64,000 nucleotides of DNA, from positions 62,001-126,000 of the forward strand of contig NZ_RCHJ01000016.1 of NCBI RefSeq assembly GCF_004011805.1, written 5' to 3'. The DNA comes from Piscinibacter defluvii. GTDB taxonomy: Bacteria > Pseudomonadota > Gammaproteobacteria > Burkholderiales > Burkholderiaceae_C. The first letter of the stretch is position 1. Each line of letters begins with the position of its first letter. Shown one piece after another: positions 37,768 to 47,460 of this stretch. The translations under genes and the position numbers were made by a program. Below the pieces are notes generated by a model, which was given only the letters and a program-made list of their open reading frames with translations, was not told where the DNA came from and searched no databases.

Positions 37768-37802
37768 GGCCCGCAGCGGGGCCGAGGTCGGCACCGACAA
37801 GC

Positions 37803-38369
37803 TCAACGCACCTTGGCCCGGATCTCGGGCAGCGCCTTCTGCAGGTAGTACACCATCGACCAGATCGTCAGCACGGCTGCCACGTAGATCAGCAGCGTGC
37901 CCCACCAGTGGGTGTCGATCACGCCGAACAGGTGGCCGTCGAACAGCAGGAACGGGATCGCGACCATCTGCACCGTGGTCTTCACCTTGCCGAGCATGTG
38001 CACGGCCACGCTGCGCGAGGCGCCGATCTGCGCCATCCACTCGCGCAGCGCCGAGATCGCGATCTCGCGCCCGATGATCACCAGCGCCACCAGCGCGTGC
38101 AGCCGGTTCAGGTGCACCAGCACCAGCAGCGCGGCGCAGACCAGGAACTTGTCGGCCACCGGATCGAGGAAGGCGCCGAACGAGGAGGTCAGGTTCATGC
38201 GCCGCGCCAGCCAGCCGTCGGCCCAGTCGGTCAGGGCGACGACGACGAACAGCACGGTGGCCAGCAGGTTCTGCAGCCCCGGCTCGAGCTGCAGGTAGAA
38301 CACCCCGACGATCAGCGGAATCGCGACGATGCGCGCCCAGGTCAGCAGGGTCGGGAGATTGAAGAACAT
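37803..38369 (-). CDS. pgsA: CDP-diacylglycerol-glycerol-3-phosphate 3-phosphatidyltransferase
   Basis: 188 residues, a multi-pass inner-membrane enzyme making phosphatidylglycerol phosphate from CDP-diacylglycerol and glycerol 3-phosphate. The CDP-alcohol phosphotransferase motif D-x2-D-G-x2-A-R-x8-G-x3-D-x3-D is complete (DWADGWLARRMN...GAFLDPVAD, residues about 48-74). The start MFFNLPTLLTWARI is typical. It is separated from the upstream lipoprotein gene by a hairpin at 38393-38414. Confidence 0.96.
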   Translation of the reverse strand: MFFNLPTLLTWARIVAIPLIVGVFYLQLEPGLQNLLATVLFVVVALTDWADGWLARRMNLTSSFGAFLDPVADKFLVCAALLVLVHLNRLHALVALVIIGREIAISALREWMAQIGASRSVAVHMLGKVKTTVQMVAIPFLLFDGHLFGVIDTHWWGTLLIYVAAVLTIWSMVYYLQKALPEIRAKVR

Positions 38370-38392
38370 CGGCCGGATTGTGCCGAAGTTCT

Positions 38393-38414
38393 TCCCCGCG
38401 TCCGATCGCGGGGA
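38393..38414 (-). terminator. Hairpin after the uvrC/lipoprotein unit
   Basis: TCCCCGCG (38393-38400), 6-nt loop, CGCGGGGA (38407-38414): a perfect 8-bp stem in the 52-bp gap before pgsA. On the minus strand it is followed by AGAACTTCG, not a T-run, so it is at best a partial terminator. Confidence 0.45.
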
Positions 38415-38421
38415 TGCTGGG

Positions 38422-38925
38422 CTACAGCTGGCCCTCGGTCAGGGTGTCGAGCTGGAAGCGCCCGCTCTTGTCGACCAGCCAGGTGTCGGTGTACTTGACC
38501 GTGCCGAGCCGCGCCGGTGCCGGCAGCGGCGAGGCCTGGCGGATCATCTCGCGCACGCGCGCCGTGACCTCGGGCGCGTGGCTCGGCGTGCGCAGCATGT
38601 TGACGGCGCGCACGTTGCCGTTCGAATCGAGCTCGGTCTCGACGACCACGATCGCGTACAGCAGCGGCGGCAGCTTGCCCTTGAAGATGCGGTCCGGGTA
38701 GGTGGCGTAGATGGCCCGGGCACCGTCCACGCGGTAGGCCCGTGCGTCGCCGGCCTGCGAGACCTTTGGATTGGTGATGCGCGGCGCGGCCGCCGGTGCA
38801 GGTGCCGGCGCCGGAGCCCGCGCCACCGGGGCGGCCGGCGCCGGTGCCGGTGGCGGCGAGGCGCAGCCGGCCAGCCCGGCGCCGATGACCAATCCGAGCG
38901 CGACGCGCCGATCAATGCAATGCAC
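38422..38925 (-). CDS. Lipoprotein with TonB-C-like domain
   Basis: 167 residues from GTG 38925, which has a strong GGAGGA 8 nt upstream; no ATG fits. Lipobox LAGC (about residue 20), an Ala/Pro-rich spacer ([20 protein letters not shown]) and then about 110 residues of folded domain: [31 protein letters not shown] matches the TonB C-terminal/energy-transducer pattern (variable strand, V-x-M-L-R-x-S/P). No membrane helix for ExbB/D contact, so it is not a working TonB. Function unknown. It overlaps the uvrC end by 14 bp and is probably cotranscribed with it. Confidence 0.75.
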   Translation of the reverse strand: MHCIDRRVALGLVIGAGLAGCASPPPAPAPAAPVARAPAPAPAPAAAPRITNPKVSQAGDARAYRVDGARAIYATYPDRIFKGKLPPLLYAIVVVETELDSNGNVRAVNMLRTPSHAPEVTARVREMIRQASPLPAPARLGTVKYTDTWLVDKSGRFQLDTLTEGQL

Positions 38926-40804
38926 GATAGATTTCCTCCGCCAGTTCCTTCGAGATGCCGTCGACGCTGGCCAGATCGTCGACGCTCGCATGCCCCACCC
39001 CGCGCACGCCGCCGAAGCGCTGCAGCAGCTTGGCGCGCTTGCGCGGGCCCACCCCCGGGATGTCCTCCAGCCGGCTGCCGCCGGTGCGCACGCTGGCGCG
39101 CTTGGCTCGCATGCCGGTGATCGCGAAGCGGTGCGCCTCGTCGCGGATCTGCGCCACCAGCATCAACGCCGCCGACTCGCGGCCGAGCGCCACCTTGGGC
39201 CGGCCGTCGGCGAACACCAGTTCCTCGAGGCCCACCTTGCGGCCCTCGCCCTTCTCGACGCCGACGATCAGCCCGAGGTCGAGGCCGAGTTCCTCGAACA
39301 CCTCGCGCGCCATCGCGACCTGGCCGCGCCCGCCGTCCACCAGCACCAGGTCGGGCAGCCGGGCGTGGCCGCCTGCGGCGCCTTCGGCCAGCTTGGCATA
39401 GCGCCGCGTCAGCACCTGGCGCATCGCGGCGTAGTCGTCGCCGCCGGTGATGCCCTCGATGTTGAAGCGCCGGTACTGTGAACTCTGCATGCGGTGGTTC
39501 TCGAACACGACACACGATGCCTGGGTGGCTTCACCGGCGGTGTGACTGATGTCGAAACACTCGATGCGAAAGGTGTCGAGATCCTGCACGGCGAGGTCCA
39601 GAGCGTCGACCAGTGCACGAGTGCGCTCGCGCTGCGAGCCTTCCTCGGCCAGCAGCTGGGCCAGCTTCAGGCGCGCGCCCTCCTCGCACATGTCGAGCCA
39701 GGCGCGCCGCTGGCCGCGCGGCTGGTGCTGCGCGCCCACCTTGACGCCCCCGGCCGCGGACAGCGCCTCCAGCAGCGCCGGGTCGACCGCGTGGCTCGTG
39801 ATCAGCAGCGGCGGCGCGGCGCCGTCGAGGTAGTGCTGGGCGATGAAGGCCTCGAGCACCTGCAGCTCCGGCGTGCGCTCCTCGCCGAACTCGGCCGCTG
39901 CGTCGACATGGGCCGGGAAGTAGGGCCGGTCGCCGAGGTGGCGGCCGCCGCGCACCATCGCCAGGTTGACGCAGGCCCGCCCGCCCTCGACGCGTGCGGC
40001 CAGGATGTCGGCATCCTTGGTCGTCACGCCGCTGTTGTCCTCCACCGCCTGGCGGTGCAGCACGCGCGAGAGCGCGCCGATCTGGTCACGGATCTCGGCC
40101 GCCTTCTCGTACTGCAGCGCCTCGGCGCGGGCCATCATCTGCGCCTGCAGCGCGTCCATCACCTCCTGCTCGCCGCCGCGCAGGAAGCGCTCGGCGTTGG
40201 CCACGTCGCGGGCGTAGTCGTCCGCGTCGATCAGGTTCACGCAGGGCCCCGAACAGCGCTTGATCTGGTAGAGCAGGCAGGGCCGCGTGCGGTTCGTGAA
40301 CACGGTGTCCTCGCAGGTGCGCAGGCGGAACACCTTCTGCAGCAGCTGGATCGACTCCTTCACCGCCCAGGCGCTCGGGTACGGGCCGAAGTAGCGGTGC
40401 TTCTGGTCCACCGCGCCGCGGTAGTAGGCGATGCGCGGGAAGCGGTGCGAGACGATCTTCAGGTAGGGGTAGCTCTTGTCGTCGCGGAACAGGATGTTGT
40501 AGCGCGGCTGCAGCGTCTTGATCAGGTTGTTCTCGAGCAGCAGCGCCTCGGCCTCGGTGCGCACCACCGTGGTCTCGAGCCGCGCGATCTTCTCGACCAT
40601 CAACCCGATGCGCGCATCGGCATGGGTCTTGTGGAAGTAGCTCGAGACGCGCTTCTTCAGGTCACGTGCCTTGCCGACGTACAGCACCTGACCGGCGGCG
40701 TCGAAGTAGCGGTAGACGCCCGGCCGCGATGGCAGCGCCGCCACCTCCTCGAGCAGGCGCTGGCGCAGGTCGCTGGGGGGCGGGTCGACCGGGAGTTCGT
40801 CCAT
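38912..40804 (-). CDS. uvrC: UvrABC excinuclease subunit C
   Basis: 630 residues; makes both incisions around bulky DNA lesions in nucleotide excision repair. GIY-YIG nuclease domain ([20 protein letters not shown], residues about 29-48), a Cys cluster region (CEDTVF...[13 protein letters not shown]), the UVR domain for UvrB contact (about 205-240), an RNase H-like endonuclease half ([23 protein letters not shown]) and C-terminal tandem helix-hairpin-helix ([18 protein letters not shown]). Its start is 34 bp from divergent earP; the two -10 boxes form a dyad. Confidence 0.97.
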   Translation of the reverse strand: MDELPVDPPPSDLRQRLLEEVAALPSRPGVYRYFDAAGQVLYVGKARDLKKRVSSYFHKTHADARIGLMVEKIARLETTVVRTEAEALLLENNLIKTLQPRYNILFRDDKSYPYLKIVSHRFPRIAYYRGAVDQKHRYFGPYPSAWAVKESIQLLQKVFRLRTCEDTVFTNRTRPCLLYQIKRCSGPCVNLIDADDYARDVANAERFLRGGEQEVMDALQAQMMARAEALQYEKAAEIRDQIGALSRVLHRQAVEDNSGVTTKDADILAARVEGGRACVNLAMVRGGRHLGDRPYFPAHVDAAAEFGEERTPELQVLEAFIAQHYLDGAAPPLLITSHAVDPALLEALSAAGGVKVGAQHQPRGQRRAWLDMCEEGARLKLAQLLAEEGSQRERTRALVDALDLAVQDLDTFRIECFDISHTAGEATQASCVVFENHRMQSSQYRRFNIEGITGGDDYAAMRQVLTRRYAKLAEGAAGGHARLPDLVLVDGGRGQVAMAREVFEELGLDLGLIVGVEKGEGRKVGLEELVFADGRPKVALGRESAALMLVAQIRDEAHRFAITGMRAKRASVRTGGSRLEDIPGVGPRKRAKLLQRFGGVRGVGHASVDDLASVDGISKELAEEIYRALH

Positions 40805-40811
40805 CGGCGCG

Positions 40812-40832
40812 GATTATCGAGCCGGGATAATC
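40812..40832. promoter_or_regulatory. Facing -10 boxes of uvrC and earP
   Basis: GATTATC (40812-40818) and GATAATC (40826-40832) are an exact inverted repeat in the 34-bp divergent gap. Each arm reads GATAAT outward, 7-8 bp before the respective start codon, so both messages would be nearly leaderless. No consensus -35 for either is seen. Confidence 0.55.
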
Positions 40833-40838
40833 GGCCGC

Positions 40839-41870
40839 ATGCTGTGGGACCTGTACTGCCGCGTGGTCGACAACCACGGCGACCTCGGCGTGTGCTGGCG
40901 CCTCGCGGCCGACCTGGCCGGGCGCGGCGAATCGGTGCGGCTGTGGGTCGACGACGCCACGGCGCTGGCCTGGATGGCGCCGCAGGGCTCGCCCGGCGTG
41001 CAGGTGCACGCCTGGGACGAGGCCATCGCCGGCGCAGCGCCGGGCGACGTGGTGATCGAGGCCTTCGGCTGCGAGCTGCCCGAGGCCGTCGTCGCCGCGC
41101 TGGCCGCACGGCAACCCGCGCCGGTCTGGATCAACCTCGAGTACCTGAGCGCCGAGCCCTATGTCGAGCGCTCGCACCGGCTGCCCTCGCCGCAGCGCAA
41201 CGGTCTGACCAAGTGGTTCTTCTACCCGGGCTTCACGCCGGCCACCGGCGGGCTGCTGCGCGAGCCGGGCTTGCTGCAGCGGCAAGCCTGCTTCGACGGT
41301 GACGCGTGGCTGGCCGACCACGGCTGGCCGCGTGCGCCCGGCGAGCGGGTCGTCAGCCTGTTCTGCTACGACGGTGCGCCGCTGCCGGCGCTGCTCGAGG
41401 CGCTGGGCGACCGCCCCACCCTGCTGCTGGCCACGCCCGGCCCGGCCACCACGCTGCTGCAGGAGCGCCGGCACAGCGGGGCGCTGCGGGCCGTCACGCT
41501 GCCCTGGCTGACGCAGACCGACTACGACCGGCTGCTGTGGAGCTGCGACCTCAACCTGGTGCGCGGCGAGGATTCGTTCGTGCGCGCCCAATGGGCCGGG
41601 CGGCCGTTCGTCTGGCACATCTACCCGCAGCACGACGCCGCGCACCGCGCCAAGCTGGCCGCCTTCCTGGATCGTTTCCTGGCCGGCGCCGACGCCGCGC
41701 TGGCCGGCGCCTGCCGGACGCTGCATGACGCCTGGAACGACGCCGTCCCGGCCCTCGTGCTGCCGGAGTTCGAGGCCTGGCGAGCCCAGGTCCTGCGCTG
41801 GCGCGACGGACTGCTCGCGCAGGACGACCTGACGGGCCAGCTTTTCAGGTTCGTGGCCGAAAAACGCTAG
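40839..41870 (+). CDS. earP: EF-P arginine rhamnosyltransferase EarP
   Basis: 343 residues. It transfers rhamnose from dTDP-rhamnose to Arg32 of elongation factor P, needed to relieve ribosome stalling at polyproline. The family start [21 protein letters not shown] contains the catalytic-type Asp; the C-terminal GT-B half has FCYDGAPL and [25 protein letters not shown], which binds the sugar nucleotide. efp lies directly downstream and carries the matching Arg32. Typical of betaproteobacteria and pseudomonads. Confidence 0.96.
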   Translation: MLWDLYCRVVDNHGDLGVCWRLAADLAGRGESVRLWVDDATALAWMAPQGSPGVQVHAWDEAIAGAAPGDVVIEAFGCELPEAVVAALAARQPAPVWINLEYLSAEPYVERSHRLPSPQRNGLTKWFFYPGFTPATGGLLREPGLLQRQACFDGDAWLADHGWPRAPGERVVSLFCYDGAPLPALLEALGDRPTLLLATPGPATTLLQERRHSGALRAVTLPWLTQTDYDRLLWSCDLNLVRGEDSFVRAQWAGRPFVWHIYPQHDAAHRAKLAAFLDRFLAGADAALAGACRTLHDAWNDAVPALVLPEFEAWRAQVLRWRDGLLAQDDLTGQLFRFVAEKR

Positions 41871-41873
41871 AAT
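41868..41873 (+). promoter_or_regulatory. Probable -10 of efp
   Basis: TAGAAT overlapping the earP stop codon, giving a leader of roughly 110 nt before efp. The -35 is weak (TTCAGG-like, 18 bp upstream). efp can also be reached by read-through from earP. Confidence 0.5.
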
Positions 41874-41988
41874 TGCGGGCTTTGCGCGGACTGGCTCACG
41901 AGTGCCTTCGGGGCCCCACGCCGCGCCCGGGCGGCGCCACCTCCCCGACCCAACGCCGCCTCGCTCCACGGGTAACACGGAAGTCACC

Positions 41989-42543
41989 ATGAAGATCGCA
42001 CAGGAAATCCGCGCCGGCAACGTGATCATGCAGGGCAAGGACCCGATGGTCGTGCTCAAGACCGAGTACAGCCGCGGCGGCCGCAACGCCGCCACGGTGC
42101 GCATGAAGCTGAAGAACCTGCTCAACAGCTCGGGCACGGAAGTCGTCTTCAAGGCCGACGACAAGATGGACCAGATCGTGCTCGACAAGAAGGAGTGCAC
42201 CTACTCCTACTTCGCCGACCCGATGTACGTGTTCATGGACGCCGACTACAACCAGTTCGAGGTCGAGGCCGAGAACATGGGCGACGCCATCAGCTACCTG
42301 GAAGACGGCATGCCCGTCGAGGTGGTGTTCTACGACGGCAAGGCGATCTCGGTCGAACTGCCCACCACCGTGGTGCGCGAGATCCAGACCGAACCCGCCG
42401 TCAAGGGCGACACCTCCGGCAAGGTGATGAAGCCGGCTCGCCTGGTCGGCACGGGCTTCGAGATCTCGGTGCCCCTGTTCGTCGAGAACGGCGACAAGGT
42501 CGAGATCGACACCCGCACGCACGAGTACCGCAAGCGCGTATAA
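41989..42543 (+). CDS. efp: Translation elongation factor P (Arg32 type)
   Basis: 184 residues, three OB-like domains. The modification loop reads [12 protein letters not shown] with arginine at position 32 (Arg32), the residue rhamnosylated by EarP; the EpmA/B type has lysine near here. The C-terminal domain carries [24 protein letters not shown], the family signature. It promotes peptide-bond formation at consecutive prolines. A strong intrinsic terminator lies 22 bp downstream. Confidence 0.98.
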   Translation: MKIAQEIRAGNVIMQGKDPMVVLKTEYSRGGRNAATVRMKLKNLLNSSGTEVVFKADDKMDQIVLDKKECTYSYFADPMYVFMDADYNQFEVEAENMGDAISYLEDGMPVEVVFYDGKAISVELPTTVVREIQTEPAVKGDTSGKVMKPARLVGTGFEISVPLFVENGDKVEIDTRTHEYRKRV

Positions 42544-42564
42544 CGCCGCAGCGCGGGCCACGAC

Positions 42565-42596
42565 AAGGGCGCCTCGACAGGCGCCCTTTCTCTTTC
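42565..42596 (+). terminator. Intrinsic terminator of efp
   Basis: AAGGGCGCCT (42565-42574), loop CGAC, AGGCGCCCTT (42579-42588), then TCTCTTTC. A 10-bp perfect stem with a pyrimidine-rich tail: the clearest rho-independent terminator in the window. Confidence 0.88.
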
Positions 42597-42605
42597 ATCA
42601 ACGCC

Positions 42606-43529
42606 ATGCCGTTCGACTTCGCCGCCGTCGCCGTACCGTTTCGCATGCAGCCGGGGCTGCGGCGCCTGCCGCCGGGCGCGGTGCAGCTCACGCCCAATCG
42701 GCCCGGCGATGCGGCGCTCGTGGCCAAGCTGCGGGTGCTGCACCACCACGCCGGCGAGGCGCTGCTGCAGGTGCCCGGGTTCGATGCGGCGCCGATGCTG
42801 GCGCGGCTCGAGGCGCATGCCGCGCAGGAGCATCCGCAGGCCCTCGCGGGCAACGCGCAGGAACTGGCCGCGCCGCTGTTGGGCTGGTCGGTGCGCGGCG
42901 AGGCGGTGCATGGCGACGGCGATCCATCCATCGGCGCAGTGCTGCAGGCGCTCCCCCCGCCCTGGCGCCGCGCCGGCCTGCTGGCGCTGGCGTTCGCCGA
43001 AGACTTCGCCATCCTCGACGGCGCCGGCGCGACCATCCCCTGGCTCGCGGTCTGCCTGCCCTCGCACTGGTCACCGCGGCAGAAGGTCGGCCGCCACTTC
43101 GCCGAGGTGCATGCGCCGGTGGCCGACAACCGCGTGCTGCTGGCCGCGAGCGACCATCTCGCACGCCTCGTGACCGGCGCGGAACGCTGGGAGCGCTTCG
43201 TCTGGACCGTCTCGAGCGACGGTGCGCTCGACCACCACCCGGCGCGCACGGTGCTGCCGCCCTGGCCGGCGGATGCGGATGCCGGGGCGCTGGCTGCGCG
43301 GGCCTGGTTCCGCACCGAACGGCAGACCTTCATTCCCGCCCCCGAGCTCGGCCAGGCGGTGTTCACGATCCATGTCGAGGCGCGCCCGCTCGCCGAGGCG
43401 ATCAGCACGGCCGAGCAGGCCGCGCGGCTGCACGAGGCGATCGCCAGCATGAGCGCGGCGGTGCTGGCCTACCGCGGGCTGACCGACGCCCGCGAACGCC
43501 TGCTCGCCTGGCTCGCCGCGCAGCGATGA
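42606..43529 (+). CDS. DUF3445 protein (heme-dependent oxidative N-demethylase-like)
   Basis: 307 residues of the DUF3445 family, whose characterised members bind heme and a flavin partner and oxidatively N-demethylate amines. Recognisable parts are the N-terminal PFRMQPGLRRLPPG, the LPSHWSPRQKVGRHFAEVHAPV core (about 155-176) and RTERQTFIPAPELGQAVFTIHV (about 240-262). A His in the core is a candidate heme ligand. No signal peptide. It overlaps mnmC by 4 bp (ATGA), an unusual partner. The other HODM subunits are not encoded nearby, so the activity is uncertain. Confidence 0.8.
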   Translation: MPFDFAAVAVPFRMQPGLRRLPPGAVQLTPNRPGDAALVAKLRVLHHHAGEALLQVPGFDAAPMLARLEAHAAQEHPQALAGNAQELAAPLLGWSVRGEAVHGDGDPSIGAVLQALPPPWRRAGLLALAFAEDFAILDGAGATIPWLAVCLPSHWSPRQKVGRHFAEVHAPVADNRVLLAASDHLARLVTGAERWERFVWTVSSDGALDHHPARTVLPPWPADADAGALAARAWFRTERQTFIPAPELGQAVFTIHVEARPLAEAISTAEQAARLHEAIASMSAAVLAYRGLTDARERLLAWLAAQR

Positions 43530-45496
43530 AGTCGCGGCCGCTGCAGCCGGCCGTGCCGGAGACGGACGCCCACGGACGGCCGTTCTCGCCGGCACATGGT
43601 GATGTCTACCACCCGCACGGCGGCGCACTGGCGCAGGCACGTCATGTGTTCCTGGCCGGCAACGGCCTGCCGCGGCGCTGGCAGGGGCGCGAGCGCTTCG
43701 TCGTGCTCGAGACCGGCTTCGGCCTCGGCAACAACTTCCTCGCCCTCTGGCAGGCCTGGCGCAGCGACCCGGCGCGCTGCGAGCGCCTGCACCTGGTCTC
43801 GATCGAGATGCATCCGCTGCCGCGCGCCGCGCTGTCGACGCTGCGGCGCGATCCCGAACTGGCCGGCCTCGCGGCGCAGCTGATTGCGGCCTGGCCGCCG
43901 CTGGTGCACGGCCTGCACCGGCTGGTCTTCGATGACGGGCGTGTCGAACTGCTGCTGGCCTTCGGCGACGTGCAGGACTGGCTGCCCGAGCTGGTGCTGC
44001 AGGTCGACGCGGTGTTCCTGGACGGCTTCGCCCCCGCGCGCAACCCGGCGATGTGGTCGCCCGAGCTGATGCGGCAGATCGCGCGACGCTGCCGCGTCGG
44101 CGCGACCGCGGCCACCTGGTCGGCTGCGCGGCCGGTGCGCGAGGCGCTGGCCGCGGCCGGCTTCGCGGTCGAGCGCGGCGCCGGCATCGGCGGCAAGCGC
44201 GACATCACGCAGGCGGTCTACGCACCGGTCCATGTCGAGACCCGGCTGCCGCCGGGCCGCCCGGCACCGCGCGCGGTGGAGCGCGAGGCCGTGATCGTCG
44301 GCGGCGGGCTGGCGGGCTGTGCCGCGGCCTTTGCGTTGGCGCAGCACGGCTGGCGCAGCACGCTGCTCGACCGGCACCCGGTGCCGGCCTGCGAAGGCTC
44401 GGGCAACCCCGCTGGCCTGTTCCACGGCACGCTGCACGGCGAGGATGGGGTGCACGCGCGCTGGAACCGCGCCGCCGCGCTGGAGGCGCAGCGCGCCGTC
44501 GCCCACGCGATCGAGACACAGGGCGTGCCGGGGTCGGCGCAGGGCCTGCTGCGGCTCGAAGCGACGCTCGCCCCGTCCGCGATGCAGGCGCTGCTCGATG
44601 CCCAGGGCCTGCCGTCCGACTATGTGCAGGTGCTCGACCGTGCGCAGGCGGCGGCGCGGGCCGGCCTCGACCTGCCGGCCGCGGCGTGGTTCTATCCCGG
44701 CGGCGGCTGGGTCGCACCGGCGCGCCTCGCCGCCGCCTTGCTCACGCAGGCGGGCGAGGCGGTCCGCTGGTGCGGCGGCGTCGCCGTCGACCGGCTCGAG
44801 CGCCACGGCAACCGCTGGCACCTGCTCGACGCGCAGGGCACGACACTCGCCGAGAGCGGCACGGTGGTGCTGGCCAACGCGCACGACGCGCTTCGGCTGG
44901 CCGGCAGCACGCTCATCGCGCTCGACTCGCTGCGCGGCCAGATCTCCGGCCTCGACCTCGCGCGCCTGCCCGAGGAGGCGCGTCTCGGGCCCCGCCTGCC
45001 GATCTCGGGCCACGGCTACGTGTTGCCGGCGATCGACGGCCGGCTCTGGTTCGGCGCCACAGCGCAGCGCGGCGACCCGGAACCCGCACTGCGCGAGGCC
45101 GACCACCGGCACAACCTGGCGCAGCTTCAGCTGCTGAGCGGCCGGCCGCTGCCGATCGAGGCCGCCGCGTGCACGGGGCGCGTCGGCTGGCGCTGCACGG
45201 CGCCGGACCGGCTGCCGCTGATCGGTGCCTGGCCGGACGAAGCCCTCGGCATCGGCCCGCTGCAGCCGCGTGCCGTGCCACGCCTGCCGGGCCTGTTCGC
45301 GTTCACCGGTCTGGGCTCGCGTGGCCTCACCTGGATGGCGCTGGGCGCCCGCGTGCTGGCCGGCTGGGTGTGCGGCTCCCCGGCGCCGGTGGAGGCCAGC
45401 CTGCTCGACGCGGTCGATCCGGCGCGCTTCCTTTCGCGCGCGGCGCGGCGCGAACGCTCGCTCAGCCCCCCTCGGGGCGGGCCGGCGCGGGGCTAG
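43526..45496 (+). CDS. mnmC: Bifunctional tRNA mnm5s2U biosynthesis protein MnmC
   Basis: 656 residues with two fused enzymes. The N-terminal methyltransferase (about 1-245) has SAM motif LETGFGLGNNFLALWQAW and the DUF752 signature VFLDGFAPARNPAMWS. The C-terminal FAD oxidoreductase (about 255-640) has VIVGGGLAGCAAAFAL and TGLGSRGLTWMALGA. Together they convert cmnm5(s2)U34 to mnm5(s2)U34 in tRNAs reading split codon boxes. The 3' end overlaps the small convergent gene at 45462-45650 by 35 bp. Confidence 0.96.
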   Translation: MKSRPLQPAVPETDAHGRPFSPAHGDVYHPHGGALAQARHVFLAGNGLPRRWQGRERFVVLETGFGLGNNFLALWQAWRSDPARCERLHLVSIEMHPLPRAALSTLRRDPELAGLAAQLIAAWPPLVHGLHRLVFDDGRVELLLAFGDVQDWLPELVLQVDAVFLDGFAPARNPAMWSPELMRQIARRCRVGATAATWSAARPVREALAAAGFAVERGAGIGGKRDITQAVYAPVHVETRLPPGRPAPRAVEREAVIVGGGLAGCAAAFALAQHGWRSTLLDRHPVPACEGSGNPAGLFHGTLHGEDGVHARWNRAAALEAQRAVAHAIETQGVPGSAQGLLRLEATLAPSAMQALLDAQGLPSDYVQVLDRAQAAARAGLDLPAAAWFYPGGGWVAPARLAAALLTQAGEAVRWCGGVAVDRLERHGNRWHLLDAQGTTLAESGTVVLANAHDALRLAGSTLIALDSLRGQISGLDLARLPEEARLGPRLPISGHGYVLPAIDGRLWFGATAQRGDPEPALREADHRHNLAQLQLLSGRPLPIEAAACTGRVGWRCTAPDRLPLIGAWPDEALGIGPLQPRAVPRLPGLFAFTGLGSRGLTWMALGARVLAGWVCGSPAPVEASLLDAVDPARFLSRAARRERSLSPPRGGPARG

Positions 45497-45650
45497 CGGC
45501 CGGCGCATCCGGCGCGTCGCCGCCGGACGCGGCTTCGCCGCCGCCCGGGCCGGACTTGCGCTCGGCCTTCTCGCGCGCCTTCTCTTCCTTCTTCTGCTTC
45601 TTGGCCAGTTCGCGCTGGCGCTTCTCGTACTGGTAATTCGGCTTGGCCAT
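45462..45650 (-). CDS. Small highly charged protein
   Basis: 62 residues. The first 33 are strongly basic and charged, probably helical (MAKPNYQYEKRQRELAKKQK, then KEEKAREKAERK); the rest is Gly/Ala/Pro-rich. Short proteins beginning with this pattern are widespread in betaproteobacteria, which supports translation; function unknown, nucleic acid or ribosome contact is conceivable. Its end overlaps mnmC on the opposite strand by 35 bp. A hydrophilic composition with no Cys or membrane segment argues against secretion. Confidence 0.72.
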   Translation of the reverse strand: MAKPNYQYEKRQRELAKKQKKEEKAREKAERKSGPGGGEAASGGDAPDAPAASPAPARPEGG

Positions 45651-45703
45651 GGACCGTCCTCTTGTTGCGCCGCCCCGAGGTTACGCGTTTTCCGGGCGGT
45701 TAT

Positions 45704-46363
45704 TCAGAAGTTGAGCGTGCGCACGCCGGCCGGCGTGCCGAGCAGGCAGGTGCCGGCGCGGTGGCGCGCGAAGATGCCCACGGTCACCACGCCGGGCCAC
45801 TGGTTGATCTCCTGCTCCAGCCCCAACGGGTCGGTGATGGCCAAGCCGCGCACGTCGAGGATGCAGCAGCCGTTGTCGGTGACCACGCCGTCGCGCAGCC
45901 CCGCGTCGCCGCCGATCGCCGCGAAGCGGCGCGCCACCTGCGCGGTGGCCATCGGGATCACCTCCACCGGCAGCGGGAAGCGCCCGAGCGTGCGCACCAG
46001 CTTGGATTCGTCGGCGATGCAGACGAAGCGCTCCGCCAGGTCGGCGACGATCTTCTCGCGCGTCAACGCGGCGCCGCCGCCCTTGATCATGAAGCCGCGG
46101 TGGTCGATCTCGTCGGCGCCGTCCACGTAGACCGGCACCCGCTCGACGCTGTTGCTGTCCAGCACCGCGATGCCGTGCGCCTGCAGGCGCTGGGTGCTCT
46201 TCTCGCTGCTGGAGATCGCGCCGGCGATCCGGTCCTTCATCGTCGCCAGCGCGTCGATGAAGCAGTTCACCGTCGAGCCGGTGCCCACGCCCACCACGGT
46301 GCCGGGTTGCACGTAGGCCAGCGCGGCCTGGCCCACGAGGGCCTTGAGTTCGTCCTGGGTCAT
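45704..46363 (-). CDS. rpiA: Ribose-5-phosphate isomerase A
   Basis: 219 residues; interconverts ribose 5-phosphate and ribulose 5-phosphate in the pentose phosphate pathway. Family motifs: [17 protein letters not shown] (phosphate loop, about 26-42), [25 protein letters not shown] (catalytic Asp/Glu/Lys, about 85-109) and the C-terminal [18 protein letters not shown] 46363 is preferred over a longer frame because it matches the family start [11 protein letters not shown]. Divergent from pyrD, 59 bp away, with a GATAAT (minus strand, 46408-46403) as likely -10. Confidence 0.96.
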   Translation of the reverse strand: MTQDELKALVGQAALAYVQPGTVVGVGTGSTVNCFIDALATMKDRIAGAISSSEKSTQRLQAHGIAVLDSNSVERVPVYVDGADEIDHRGFMIKGGGAALTREKIVADLAERFVCIADESKLVRTLGRFPLPVEVIPMATAQVARRFAAIGGDAGLRDGVVTDNGCCILDVRGLAITDPLGLEQEINQWPGVVTVGIFARHRAGTCLLGTPAGVRTLNF

Positions 46364-46422
46364 GGCAGCGGGTACGCGGCGGTGGTTTGAGAGAATCCGG
46401 CGATTATCCAAGAGCCTCCCGC

Positions 46423-47460
46423 ATGGCCCTGCTGCCCTACGCCCTCGCCCGCCCGTTCCTCTTCGGCCTCGATCCCGAGCAGGCCCATGACCTCACCCTC
46501 GCCACCCTCGAGCGCCTGCAGCACACGCCGCTGCGCTGCGGATTCGCGCAGGAGCGTGTGGACGACCCGGTGACGCTGGCCGGCCTGCGCTTCCCGAACC
46601 GCATCGGCCTGGCCGCCGGGCTGGACAAGAACGGCCGCTGCATCGACGCCTTCGGTGCGATGGGCTTCGGCTTCGTCGAGGTCGGCACCGTCACGCCGAA
46701 GGCGCAGCCGGGCAACCCCAGGCCGCGCATGTTCCGCCTGCCCGAGGCGAATGCGCTGATCAACCGGCTCGGCTTCAACAACGACGGGCTCGAGGCCTTC
46801 CTCGCCAACGTGAAACGCGCACGCTTCCGATCGGGCGGCGGCATCCTCGGCCTGAACATCGGCAAGAACGCCGCCACGCCGATCGAGCGTGCGGCCGACG
46901 ACTACCTGGCCTGCCTGGACGGTGTCTACCCGCACGCCGACTACGTGACGGTCAACATCTCGAGCCCGAACACGAAGAACCTGCGCGAGCTGCAGAGCGA
47001 CGCGGCCCTCGATGCGCTGCTCGGTGCGATCGGCGGCCGCCAGGCGCAGCTGGCCGCGATGCACGCCCGCCGCGTGCCGGTGTTCGTGAAGATCGCGCCC
47101 GACCTCGACGAGGCGCAGGTGCAGGTGATCGCCGCCTCGCTGCGCAAGAACGGCATCGACGGCGTGATCGCCACCAACACCACGATCGCCCGCGAGGCGG
47201 TGAAGCACCTGCCGCACGGCGAGGAGGCCGGCGGACTCTCGGGCGCGCCGGTGTTCGAGGCCAGCAACCGGGTGATCCGGCTGCTGCGTGCGGCGCTCGG
47301 GCCGGGCTACCCGATCATCGGCGTGGGCGGCGTGATGAGTGGTGCCGACGCGCGCGCCAAGCGCGACGCCGGCGCCGACCTGGTGCAGCTCTACACCGGC
47401 TTCATCTACCGGGGGCCGCCGCTGGTGACCGAGGCGGCGCGCGCGCTGAAGCAGCCCTAG
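46423..47460 (+). CDS. pyrD: Dihydroorotate dehydrogenase (quinone, class 2)
   Basis: 345 residues; fourth step of pyrimidine synthesis, membrane-associated, passing electrons to quinone. The N-terminal membrane-binding helix region ([20 protein letters not shown]) is the class 2 mark. Also visible: [57 protein letters not shown] with the catalytic Ser, and [28 protein letters not shown]. Its TAG stop shares a CTAG palindrome with the stop of the convergent lipoprotein gene. Confidence 0.97.
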   Translation: MALLPYALARPFLFGLDPEQAHDLTLATLERLQHTPLRCGFAQERVDDPVTLAGLRFPNRIGLAAGLDKNGRCIDAFGAMGFGFVEVGTVTPKAQPGNPRPRMFRLPEANALINRLGFNNDGLEAFLANVKRARFRSGGGILGLNIGKNAATPIERAADDYLACLDGVYPHADYVTVNISSPNTKNLRELQSDAALDALLGAIGGRQAQLAAMHARRVPVFVKIAPDLDEAQVQVIAASLRKNGIDGVIATNTTIAREAVKHLPHGEEAGGLSGAPVFEASNRVIRLLRAALGPGYPIIGVGGVMSGADARAKRDAGADLVQLYTGFIYRGPPLVTEAARALKQP

